From Balanoglossus misakiensis (taxonomy: Eukaryota > Hemichordata): 64,000 nucleotides of DNA. Positions 37,694 to 50,000 of the stretch are shown piece after piece. The translations under genes and the position numbers were made by a program. How positions within the stretch are numbered: the stretch's first letter is position 1; each line of letters begins with the position of its first letter. Location of the stretch: NCBI GenBank assembly GCA_040954595.2, contig CM082589.2, forward strand, positions 11,222,001 through 11,286,000. The letters run 5' to 3'. The notes beneath the pieces were generated by a model. That model worked only from the letters and a program-made list of their open reading frames with translations, ran no database searches and was not told where the DNA came from.

Positions 37694-40600
37694 ATGGCGT
37701 GCACATCTCGAAGTAGAAGTCCAGGAGCCAGCAAAACCTTTTCAGGAGATTCCTCTTGTGAACTCCTGTTTGACGAATCAACTGACAGTGGAAGTTCAGG
37801 AGCCAGTGAATTTTTTTCAGGAGATTCCTCTTGTGAACTCCTGTTTGACGAATCAACTGACAGTGGTACCTTGCCAGATTCTGACGGTGAGTCCATCGGT
37901 AATGATGACAGCATTTCAGTTGACCTGCCAGTGCCACGCGATTTTGACCCAGAGAACGTTGACAGAAGTAAGGGTCGTGATGAGTGCCCCGGGTCAGATC
38001 AAGACGACACAACAGAAATTGTATACGATGATTATAGTTCTGACAGCGATGACGAGTCATCGGCTAGCAGTAGCAATAGCTACCTGGTAGGGAACGAAGA
38101 GTTCGGCGTCGAGCAACCGACCCACAGGCGTCCGACGATGTCATCCTCTACACCGGCAAAGAAGAAACGACGTATTGGTGAAGTGGTTCGAAACCCAGCC
38201 GAGGTTCTGATGAAATGTTGCTGCGAAGACCTGTGTCTTAGAAACGTTACAGTGAACGACATTATAGCCTGTGATCGAAGAATGAAAAACATGAACGAGT
38301 GTAGACAAAAACAATGGATACTTTCATGTATCCGCGATAATTCATATAAGCGGTTCATAAAATCGAAACCTGTGGTAGAAGTGAACCTAAGGATCGCCGG
38401 AAGAAGTATTTGTCGTTTAGCCTGGCAAATTGCCCACAACGTTTCTGACTATCGTTTTGAAGAATGCATAAAGCTTTTTCGGGATGATGTTCACTCTGTG
38501 AGACACGGCAACGAAGGTCGAAAACTCATGCGAGACAAAACGTCGGCTGCAATAGCATGGATGCGGTTTTATTTTGAACGAATGGGCGATTACATGCCGA
38601 ACAACGCAGGCAAAGTCATTCTACCGTGTTCGTGGACAAAGTTGATGGTGTATGAAAGGATGAAGACGGAATTCGTGGAGAGATGTTTACCAAAAGAAGC
38701 TATCATCTGCTATGATTACTTTTGTAAAGTGTGGAAATTGCATCTCTGTGAGTTCGTTATAGGAAAGGTAAGTACTGTTCTGCAGCATGTAAATTGTAGT
38801 TGCAATGATTGTGGTGGTGGTCAGTGGACGCTGCTTGACGTCCGCACAGACAGTGTCGTCAACCGAGTAGTACTCGCTATTTGCTGCCTAAGGCTGTATT
38901 TTATGACGATAAATGTCTCTTGTTCTAAATGAAAGTGTAACTTTTTTTATGTAGACCCACTGCGCCATTCTTTCTTCATATTGTTACAGTAATTTTCTTG
39001 TTTTTATTTCTGTCTCAGGGACATGAGTTTGTTTGCTGTGATACATGTGTTCAACTCGATGAACAGTATGCCAAAGCGAAGACAGAGTATGAGAGAAATC
39101 AGATAAAGGCACTGGTTGCTCGTCATTTAAGCCAAGTTGAGTAAGTATCTTCAGAATATAATTCCTATCAAATACAATTTTAAAAAAGAACAACAAGTCG
39201 TTCAACTTATAAGGGTAATTATTTTGTTATATCAACATATTGCATTGCCATAAATTTTGATGTATTATCCACACCATATACTGTTCTAGTCCATGTAGCT
39301 TGTTAAAATGACTTTTCCCTATTTATTTGTTATAGGAATGAGCGCAAACGCTTCCACTATCACCGAGAGAAAGCTGAGAAGGAGCCGGATGAAATAATGG
39401 CAATAATACAAGATGGAATGGATCAAAACAAGACTGATTTACCTCATCTTGTTAAAGAGGACAAGGCTACATCAAATTTATGGAGATTGAGAACGCATGT
39501 CACAGGTACCATTTACATGTAATAGTCAAATAGTTTTATCTACATTCAGTGAATTATTTATATCGAATGACAACACATACTGTGGATGAGGTGTGTTACA
39601 GTTAGTGAAATTCTGTCTAAGTGGGATTGTACCCCAAATGACGCATTCCCAGATGAAACACATGCGCTATTGTTTATAAAATATTATATTTTTCTTTACA
39701 CAGGTGACATTCTCCATACTGGAGTTGCCAGTGGAAAGATCCCGTATGTTTTTATTGATGTCAACGAAATTCCACACGACAGCAACTTGACTCTAAATAT
39801 TCTGTTGGAGGTATTGGTTGCTGCCAAAGACAGACTGGCGAAGGCATTATACTTGCAACTAGATAACTGTTTTCGGGAAAACAAGAACCGTTATCTTCTC
39901 AGTTTAATGGCCTTGATGGTCCAGCTGGAGATCTTTGATGAAGTAAGTATACACCTGTTTTATTATTACAATATGTTTTGACACAAACCAGCTGAACACA
40001 GAAACAAACTTTGGTTGTCTGATAGTTAATTTACAGGCGTTGCATGTAATTTCAGGTGACATGGTATTTAATAGTACATGTATATATAGGTTTATTTACA
40101 ACGTGCACAATCACAGTTTCTGTGGTGCAACCAAATTGATGAAAATATGGAGTAGATAGTCGACTTATTGCAGCTTTACAAATATTTTTATTACACATCT
40201 ATGTGAATTTTCTGCCGGTGGGTCATACACATGAAAACGTTGACCAAATGTTTTCAAAAATATCTGCGGGGTTGAAGAGAGCCAATGCCTACACACTGGA
40301 AGGTGAGTCTAGGTTTGAATGTCTGAGTACAGATAAGGTGTGTGTGATAGACCTCTACACGTTTGCTACTTATTCTTATATTTTTAATATTGTCGAAACA
40401 CTACCTTGTTGACTGTAATTGCCAATATTTAACCCCTTCCACAAAATACTCTGCCCATTCAAGTATTTATTGCTGTTAAATCCCAAGAGTGGAATCAAAT
40501 GTTTCAGAATATGTGATCAACTTTGCATTAAAAATCTGATGTTAAGGGGTTAACAGCACTATTATAAATAGAACTTTACATTCAGTAGTAAATCAGTGCT

Positions 40601-42595
40601 TGTAAGTTGTAAAATTATATCCTGAAATTGGAAAATGGAAGACACTCTTCTGTACATACATGTATATCCTCTTTCAGATCTGATGACAATAATCGCCAGC
40701 AGCTACACACCTACCATCAATGTCAAGCTACTGAAGAGCACCTTGAATATTAAAGAATGGTTGATTCCGCATATACATACAAGATTCTCTGGCCACTCAC
40801 GTCCACACAATTTCCGTTTCCGAAAAGTAGATGGCAAGGCGTATATGAACTACAGGGAATGGTCGACTGACGCATGGCAGCCACTGAATAAGGATGGTGC
40901 TGATTCACCAGGTCTTCTTTGCCTTAAGGTATGTGTCACACACGCATCACATGAGTAGGCTATTTTCATGACCTGCACATGACATTCGATCCTTTATTGT
41001 ACAACAATGTACTTCCATTGGTATGAATTCATTCAGTCTGCTAAATAATAATACAATGAAGAACGAACTGAATTACCAAGGTGTACATGGAAATGTCCTA
41101 TTGCCATAGACCATTTGCTCTGTGCTGAATAACGTAATATTGTGTGACCATTGTATTTCTTACAGACTATCCCTGACATCAATGTGCCACCACAGTGGGT
41201 TGTTCCCAGTTTATTGAAGCTGGATGTGGATAACCTTACCAGAAGTTTACCAAATGGGTTTAGGCACAGAATGCCTAGTCAAGCAGTTGAAAACTAGAAA
41301 GAGTTCATGGCCAACATTAAAGACCTCGAGAAGGTAAATAATTTAACTGAATCCTTGTTGTGGTAACTTTTTCTCAAATATTTTTTCCTAGACTGATAGG
41401 AAGAGGGTTTAAATGCAATTTTCACTCAAAGTTTGTGCCCCTGAGTGGTATTATCATTGATCACATCAGATATAAATCAACATTATATTCCGAAGTTTTA
41501 TGTTTCAGATTAAATAAAACCATTCTCACATTTATACATCCAGGTTCCTCCTACCACTCCTCAAGAATGGCACCTTCACATTTTGAAGGAGGCAGCAGAA
41601 AGAAGGAGACAAGGCAGAGCACATGCGATGGAATGTATTCCTGATAATATCAAGAAGATAAGGGATAAATTGACTGTCCCATGCCCTCCAGTAAGTGTAA
41701 AATTGAAGTGCACTTTTTTTCTTGAAAGTTTGTTAATTGATATCTCTGTTTGCTGGTGCTTGCAATGTGAACTTGTATACACAGTACAATGTGTGTTCGT
41801 ACTGTCTTGAAATTCTGAAGAATCTGTACAGAATCAAACATTTGTTTTTATAGGTAATAATAGGAGCCCAGGGTAGGGAAGTGCCAGCTCCAGTTCAGGA
41901 AATGGAGGATTTCAGCTCAGTGACGAGTGGAATGCTTGTGGCAGTATGGGCACCAGACAACGATGCCAGGCCCCAACTCGCAAAAGTTCTCGATAGAGGG
42001 AAGGGAATGCTGAAAATACATTGGCTTGTGGGGAACTATAATGGCGCATGGAAGGAGGCATACCATGGCGTGGGAGCCCGAAGGACAGCATGGCTGGATG
42101 ATATTCCAGTGCAGTCTTGTATTTTGTGGGACTTTGCTTTCACAAAGAGGAACCACCTTAAGAAGGCAACAGTGGACGAATTAAAAAAGAAATATTTCGA
42201 ACTTGACACAATAAGGTAAGACCCCCTCTTTGCATTCACATAAATTTAATGTATTTGTTTTGTTTCCTCTGTTTATACATCACTCTTTATTAGGATACTC
42301 TGCCATATGGAGATGATGTCAAAACAGGTCATCTTGTATGTTTGATGCATTTTTCTTATTAATATACTGGTTTTTGCTTTATAAAATAGATTGAACAATA
42401 CAGTTGCAGAGGAGTTATGGTGTGTTGTGAAGAATTGATGAAAATTACAAAAGCATATATGCTTACTTATTTGAAGAAATGAATTTGTGCTAGGGTTTTA
42501 GCCATGTTTATTGAAGTTTTCATAATTACTTCCTGTTATTTACAATTTGCAGTGATGATGACGATAGTGATGGTGCTGCGAACAGCCAGATGTGA
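37694..42595 (+). CDS. Gene B: DUF7869-type transposase-like protein, damaged copy
   Basis: Exons: 37694-38767, 39019-39140, 39336-39505, 39704-39942, 40197-40302, 40678-40928, 41166-41333, 41544-41690, 41854-42215, 42553-42595. Phases agree throughout, about 893 codons. The N-terminus is acidic/Ser-rich with a 25-residue tandem duplication (37721-37866), then a basic PAKKKRR, a Cys-rich segment (MKCCCEDLC) and a helical region. The core has FIDVNEIPHDSN (472-483), YLQLDNCFRENKN (504-516) and FLPVGHTHENVDQMF (540-554), which I recognise as the DUF7869 family of transposon-like proteins. The C-terminal segment (exon 9, LVAVWAPDN...IHWLVGNYNGAW) is also usual in this family. Aspartates 474, 508 and 551 could form an RNase-H-like triad (inference). 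Lesions: the acceptor before exon 5 reads ACAC at 40196 instead of ACAG, and codon 698 is TAG at 41295-41297. Probably no longer makes full-length protein. Confidence 0.8.
40433..40549. mobile_element. TTAA-flanked MITE in intron of gene B
   Basis: Inverted ends CCCCTT and AAGGGG with TTAA at 40429-40432 and 40550-40553; about 117 bases. Confidence 0.6.
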
Positions 42596-42858
42596 AGACC
42601 CTCCAGGGCTGACTGAATGAAGTCTCTTGTTATTTGTTTGTACAGACAATTTTTGATCAAAAATAATGATCTCTAGCACCGTTTGTAAGACTGCCATGCC
42701 ACAAAACAGTTTATTTGGCCCTTTCCTTAATATATTTTTTACATTTCATATTTATATGTGGCTGCTTCCCAATGTCACCCCTGTTTTTTATTCTGGTGTA
42801 TATCTAATTCTGTGCAATCCTCAAATGGGACCGCAGTGCCCTTGATGCTATTGTTGTA

Positions 42859-42864
42859 AATAAA
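42859..42864 (+). terminator. Possible polyadenylation signal of gene B
   Basis: AATAAA about 265 bases after the stop codon, just before the array. It is the first canonical hexamer noticed downstream. Confidence 0.35.
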
Positions 42865-42927
42865 GGCATTACAGTAAACAAATGAGAAGTTGTTTGTTAG
42901 TTCATATTGTCTTGGCTCCTTCCTCAC

Positions 42928-43490
42928 TGAGTTTCGGGACATGTCTGGCCACTCAGCTTGCTGAGTTTCCGGACATGTCCGGCCACTCAATGGGCTGAAT
43001 TTCCGGACATGTCCGGCCACTCAGCTTGCTGAGTTTCCGGACATGTCCGGCCACTCAATGGGCTGAATTTCCGGACATGTCCGGCCACTCAGCTTGCTGA
43101 GTTTCCGGACATGTCCGGCCACTCAATGGGCTGAGTTTCAAGACATGTCCGGCCACTCAGCTTGCTGAGTTTCCGGACATGTCCGGCCACTCAATGGGCT
43201 GAATTTCCGGACATGTCCGGCCACTCAGCTTGCTGAGTTTCCGGACATGTCCGGCCACTCAATGGGCTGAATTTCCGGACATGTCCGGCCACTCAGCTTG
43301 CTGAGTTTCCGGACATGTCCGGCCACTCAATGGGCTGAATTTCCGGACATGTCCGGCCACTCAGCTTGCTGAGTTTCCGGACATGTCCGGCCTCTCAGCA
43401 AGCTGAGTTTCCAGTGAGTTGAACGGCTGGACATGTCTTGAAACTCAGCCCGTTGAGTGGCCGGACATGTCCGGAAACTCAGGCAGCTTG
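42928..43490 (-). repeat. 34-bp palindromic tandem array (right TIR), ~16 units as 68-bp dimers
   Basis: Each unit contains TTTCCGGACATGTCCGGCCA, then CTCA, then either GCTTGCTGAG or ATGGGCTGAA, strictly alternating. The core CCGGACATGTCCGG is a perfect palindrome. Relative to the left array the orientation is inverted (the minus strand reads GTGGCCGGACATGTCCGG). The outermost units from about 43400 to 43490 flip orientation and are degraded. Confidence 0.97.
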
Positions 43491-43498
43491 GTAATGAC

Positions 43499-43921
43499 AT
43501 TACTTTGACTGGTAGGGCATATTTTTATACAAAAGTTTATATTCTATTGATATATTCATTTTTTCACATTGAAAATTGCAAAATATTTGAATGCCGTAAT
43601 TTTTTTTTTATTTTAAGTGCAATAAGCAAAAATATGTATTACTTTTTGGTGCTTACATTATTTCTTCAGAATTTTCTCAGATTGAGATTAGAAAAACAAA
43701 ATCCCATAAATTATTGCAGTAAAGAGGCAAAAAATAAAATTATTAAATAAATATAGTTTTTTCTGTGGTAATAATGAGAAATAGTCTGTTTTTCGGAAAC
43801 TGGGAAATGTTTTCTATACTGTTCAACATACTTTAAAGATGATTATTTATGATCATTTCATTCAGATGTTGCTAAGAGTGTAATAATAAAGATCTGTTTC
43901 ACTCCAACCAATTTAATGTGC
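43499..43921. repeat. Outer right TIR of the large element
   Basis: AT-rich. 43770-43898 is the inverted counterpart of 25188-25345. The part between the array and 43770 is too diverged to align by eye. Confidence 0.55.
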
Positions 43922-44053
43922 GCTTATCACAGTACTGTCGTCTGACAAAGCATAACTATTATTGTTATCATTTATGGGATTATACCAAGCTTATCACAGT
44001 ACTGTGTCAACTCACAAAATGAAAACCATTCTAGTTATCATTTGAATTATACC
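43922..44053. repeat. ~66-bp tandem duplication
   Basis: Two imperfect copies, each starting GCTTATCACAGTACTGT and ending ATTATACCA. It lies between the transposon end and the receptor gene stop, so it may be 3' UTR of that gene. Confidence 0.85.
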
Positions 44054-44079
44054 ATACATGTACACACAGAGATGGCACA

Positions 44080-47000
44080 TTAGAAGTATCTGTCTCCGTG
44101 ACTCTCATGAAATAGTTCATTTCTACTCTTAAGAGGCCTTGGTCTCCATTCCTCACTTCCACTGGCACTACCACTGTCGCCACTATACATGGGATTGTAG
44201 TGATAGATTTCTCTGAAGGCTTCCTCATCTTCCACACTTTTCCCTGCCTTGCTATCAACATCATCTGTATCATCAAACCAATGGATATCCATAGTTGCCT
44301 CTTGTTCTTCCCAGCCTGGATGTTTCTTTCCTCCAAGAGCACACCTGAATGTCAAATAGTTGAACATCATCAATGTGGGATTTGTTGTGATGTTGTTACT
44401 ACTGTAGAATAACGCAGGTGGTTGTTGGACACTTTGCGGTCTGGTCGCGTGACTTTGCCTTGTTAGCCGCCATGCATGTTGAACGCAAATTATACCATGA
44501 TGCACTGCAGTTACCCTATACGCGAATAGGTCTATGCATGAACTCTTTGAATAAATTTGCTTCCACGATACAGATGTGATTATTTTTCACGTTGCCTCAT
44601 GCATGTATGGAAAGATACAGGTAAATTCCCAGTTTTCTGATGGGCAACATTTCTACAGCTGTCTCGATTCTACTCTGGTAGTACTAAATAACTTACCGTT
44701 GGTACATGAGTAACATTATTACACCAAGCACTAACACAGCCGCTAAACCTCCCGCAACACCACCAATGATGACAGCTGTGTCAACGGAGGAATCTGTAAG
44801 AGTTTAAATATTTCTATTTGTCACGGGGGCGATATGCTACGATAAAAGCAAGACAACCATTCATTATGATGCTTAACTATTGTAAAATGGTTAGTTGACC
44901 AAAAATCTAGTTATACTGCAGATGTTGCAGTTTCACCATTTTCACAAATATTTTCAAGACAACGTAAACTGTAATCATGTAGATCAAACAAATGTGTAAA
45001 CTTTAGTGAATATTGTTTTTCAATCTTGAGTTATTAAAAGACAAAGAAATGTATACACACCTTTAACTTGCATTGGTATTCTCTGGCGGCAAGTTTCACC
45101 TTGATATTCATCAGTACATTCACAAACAGGATTGCCATCACTGTCCTTGATGCAAACAGCATTGTTTGAGCAGAACCCTTCACATTTATCTAGACACAAG
45201 AATAAAATCACATCACATTATTCTACCTGACGAACCATTTGTATTAGACAAGAACTAAACCCACTTGCAGATTCATTTCTTACAAACGGAATGGAAGTTG
45301 TGTGCTGTCGAACGTTGATTCACTATATATCCACATGTACCGGGTGAATAACATAAACAGTGTCTTGTATCAAACATAATTAATGGAAAAAGGGCAGCAA
45401 GAGAGATACTAAATCAACAGTAGTTTCTACGTTTTAGCTGTACATATTTCTGTTGACATTTCAGTTGTAGATAGTTACATACCTGTACAAGTTATTCCAT
45501 CACCAGTGAAACCAGTTTTGCAAGTGCATTCATATCCTGGTACAAGATTCCTGCAAGTGACATTTGGGTGACAGTCATCCAGACCAAGACGACATTCATG
45601 TGCATCTAGAAAACAAAAATTCTTGCAATGTCTTTAACTGACCACCAAATAAAACTATGGGATCTTCATACATATCACCAGTTAAAGGTATACGGTCACC
45701 TATGGAAAATTAGCTATAGTTACCATGGCAAAAGGAGATCTAGCCAATCACAGATTTTCAGTGGGTGGCACATGCAAAAAAGAGCGCCACCATATGTTCT
45801 TTAGAACTCTCATATACTCCATTTCAGCCATATATGGGCGTTTGTAAATTGGAGGTGACTGTATACCTTTAAGTTAGATGACTACCCAGATGCAGTGCAT
45901 GGTTATCACATTCCATAGCCTAACATGTAGAATTCTGAGAAAACAGTATTACAATATTGTTATTTCCGTGAAATTTTCAGAAAAGGTGTTAAAAGAGGAG
46001 CATTATTAAATTATATAAAAATATTGGATCACACAACATATCAAATGATACTCTAAATAAAGAAGAAAATTTCTTATAATGAAGTGTTTGTGTCAGATTG
46101 AACAGTTAAGGTTGATCTCCACAAGCACTTCATGCATGTTATCAGTTCTATGATTATGAAAAATTTATTCCTACCATCACATTCTGTTTCATATAGGGCA
46201 CCCTCTCTGCCTGTAGTGTAGCCAGTTGGGCATGGTTGACAAGCATCCTGGTTGAATTCAAAGTTATATGTTCCAACAGGGCATTTCTCACATCTATAGG
46301 ACTCCTGATTCAAGTACCAACCAACATTGCAGTAAGCTGTTGATGGAATGGAAAAAGAGCATAGAATAAAATTGGAGGACTATCATTATTTTGAACAACT
46401 GAGGCACAATAATACAACCTTCAGTTCAGTACAGTTGAGATACAACATGAAAAGTTGTATACATAATACTTACAAACATTACAATCTTCACTTAAGGTTG
46501 AACCGACTGTTCTTGTGGTGAAGCCAAATGGGCACGGCATACAAGATGGCTGAAGTTCAGCATTTGATCGATAGGTTCCCATGGGACACGACTCACAAGA
46601 CCCATTGACACTAAGTTGGACTCCCACTGATTTACATACCTCTGTAATTGAGAAGATTAATTTTTTGATATTCACGATTATCTGCTTTTCACTCACGTGA
46701 ATTTGTTAAACTGTTGAATATGTTACATATCTGGCGGTTCTAAAGTAAAAACCTACTCGGAAAAAAGTTTACTGGATGCCGAAATATTGCTTGCCTGTCA
46801 CTTACAAATGATAACGCCATGGGTACGTCACATGGCCAGATCATGTGATTGATAGTCAAGAATAGCAAATAACACAAGTACCTACCCTGACATTGTGACT
46901 CATCAGTAGCTCCTTCAACTAATGTAAGCATTCCCTTTGGGCAAGTATTACACACAAACTTTCCTTCTTCTGATTGCCAGAATCCAATGGGGCAGCTTTG

Positions 47001-50000
47001 GCACTGAGAAGTCCCGTTGTCAAAGTAGTGACCAACATCGCACCTCTCTGCAATAGACATCATTGTTGAAAAATTATTTTTTCAACCAAAGAGATGAACA
47101 TTCCAATTGTCATTCTTTCCATATTGGATCACACCACAATAATTTGATATATACGTCACAATTCCCGGCAAGGGGTATGGGGTTTTATCGGGCCAGTGGC
47201 ATGAGTGAGGCTAGACGCTAGTTTTGGAATACGGCTAGATACTAGGCTATGGCTGTGGACGAGGAGGAGATATTGCCTTCTGTTATACATACCAAAACAC
47301 TGCAAGATGGATAATGATCTCTTTCCCCTGGTGACTCCATTATTTGGACAGGCATTGCATGCTGTTTGTCCTTCAAGGGGTTGATAATATCCAATTGCAC
47401 AAGGATGGCACTGACTCAGCTCAGTGTCATGGTACGACCCTTCAGGACACAATACTGTGGAAATACAAAATGTTGAAGGCAGATGTATACATTGTTCATG
47501 TACTGATCATTATGCATTAATGGTTTAAAACACAACTACAATTGTAACACACAGCATTCATTTTGGCCAGTTTTTCACTCTTGTGTCTACAAGTGGGATT
47601 GCAGTTGTGTGTGGTTGAATGTTGATTCACTATATATCCACATGTAGAATAACATTAACTGTGTCTTCTATCAAACATAATTAATGGAAAAAGGGCAGCG
47701 AGAAAGAGACTTTGTCCCTCCTTGGTATGAGCATATCAAATCAATTATTTCCTTATATCACCTCTTGGTTGGGTTGTATTTACCACTCACACTTGTCTTT
47801 AATTTGTACACTGCGACTCACAACCACACTCGCAGCAATACGGCCCACCTAACAGGTCATATCAGGCGATATAAACATATTAACATCTACACCTTTTTAT
47901 AATATTAATTTTGGACACAGTTTTAATCCTTTCACCACCATGGTTCAGTCCAAACCAATTGTTTTCTATGGTAAGGTTTGACCTCTATAGAGGAAACTGG
48001 GAGTGAAAGGGTTAAAGTACATAACAACTGAGGAGTATAGGCACTCACCACATTCTTCTCCAACAAGAACACTACCATTGGAACAGAATATTGTACTTTC
48101 AACTTGTAATGTCTCAGCGTCGACCGAATATTCAGCTGTATCAAAAGGACCATTCTTGACTGCATCTTCAATAACTACAGCTGCAGCATCAGCAGAGCTA
48201 ATGGATAAAACAACAGGCAAAAAATTCTTACATATGCCACATTACAATACCAACCAGAAGTGTGTACTGTAAACTGAATTGTTTTCACGACAGGAAATTT
48301 TCGCGATATTAAAAGAGGCGACTGTTACGTGAGGACGAATTTTCGAGTTCTCGTATTTCACTAACTGCATCATTATCTCCAAAAACATTTTACACAACTT
48401 TTTATTTTAACGTTTTTTTGACCAGCACATGTTTTGCAGAAATTTACTGCTCGCGAAAATAACACGTTTTGCAGTATATTTCGAATGCATGAATCTTTAG
48501 AATACAGGATGCCGCAACATGAAGGAAGGTGGGCAGAAATGATGGGGTTGCCAAAAACTGAAAATGTTTGAGTGTTAAGACACAAAATAATTTGTTTTCA
48601 CTTGCATGAATGGAATATTTTGCAATAATGCAAACACCAGCTGTATAGGGAATACAGAGCTGGTCCTCACACAGCCTGGGATCAGTACCCTAGACATGTC
48701 ACCAAAGTCATTTCAATAGAACAGAAGGGGAATGAAATACTCGAAAAATAACAATTACTACTCACGCATTGGTTGTGAAACTGAACTGAACCACAAGCTG
48801 AGTATCAGCCTGTCTCTTTCTTCGGTTTGAGGCGCCGCAGGTTATTTCAAGGTCATCAAAGTTGCATTCACCGCCACAAATACCAAACAAATCATTCAGA
48901 TAGTTGATAGTGTTCATAAAACTGATCCTCAATTGCTGGATGACACCATTGTTACATGTACCAGCCTGTGAATTGTATGACACGCCACAATTCACTCCAC
49001 GTTGAGTCTTCCCAGGAGCTGCAGTAGAACAATACAAACAAACAAATTTTGTTAAAGATGCAATTTTCAATCTAGCGAACGATGTATTGACTTAGACTGC
49101 GAAACCGCTTAGCCAATCAGGAAAGTTACAGCTGCTTACCCAGAACAAAATATTAAGAAAATAGCTCAAATGTACTGGAGCTTTATATTGGGGTAAGCAG
49201 ATATGATGTTAACAAATTATCTACCTGTAATCACAACCTTGACATACTGTAAAGCAAGAATTTGCATTACTCATATTTCTCTTTTCATTTATAACTAAAA
49301 GAAAATTGTCTCAATGCTGGAATACCCCCTCTCACAACTCTCTCTCTCTTTGGAGAATTTTCTGAATGTGCATGTGCAACCTGATTATATTTCTTTACTG
49401 ATACCAAATCATTTTTTTCTCACCTGAACATCCAGGGAAGGTGAATTCCTCGTCTGGATTCTCAGGATTAAAAGATCCTTCACTATGGCAGAGATAGTAA
49501 GGTGCTGGCAGGCTTGCAAACTTGTATCCTGGTAAACAATCCACCTGACAGGACACACCCGACTCAAACTCATTACAGATGGAAATACCTTTAACTGGTG
49601 GTGCTGGCTTTTCACAATCAAATGATGTAAAAGAAAGGAGAACACAGTTTATTTGTCTATATATATATTTTTAATTTTATTTCATCTATCATCCAACAGG
49701 CAAATACTACCCAAATGTCTGTGTCTCATATATCATCCAACAGGCAAATACTACCCAAATGTCCAGGTCTAGGTAACGAACCCACAACCCTAGCCACTAG
49801 GGCACAATGCCTCTTTTACCAGGTTCACACAGGGTAAAATTTGAGACACTATTTGCCAGTGCTAACCACAGAGCATTAATCCTTTGAGTCATGTTGTGTC
49901 CACACACACAAAGTTTATGTATGGGCGCTGAGGCTCGGCCCCATAGACAATCTGAGACGTTTCAGGACCACTTACACCGTCCACACATGTTTTTTAAGAC

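Larger units (their letters stand above)
25188..43898. mobile_element. ~18.7-kb transposon with array-bearing TIRs, ParB-methyltransferase and DUF7869 genes
   Basis: The left and right margins are inverted copies. Outside the arrays, 25188-25345 matches the reverse complement of 43770-43898, with TAGAAAACATTT and CCAGTTTCCGAAAAA shared. Inside the arrays, 27354-27417 matches the reverse complement of about 42785-42850 (CATCAAG..CACTG.GG and TACACCA.AAT). The arrays themselves are inverted relatives. Between them lie two divergent multi-exon genes and little else that is host-like. The right end falls just beyond the 3' end of an unrelated receptor-like gene. The exact termini and target duplication were not found because the outermost TIR is diverged, so the boundaries are minimum estimates. 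Confidence 0.7.

Noticed and set aside
25848-43490. CRISPR-like arrays
   Set aside because: The arrays have no unique spacers, the sequence is eukaryotic, and no cas genes are present. They are tandem repeats in transposon ends.
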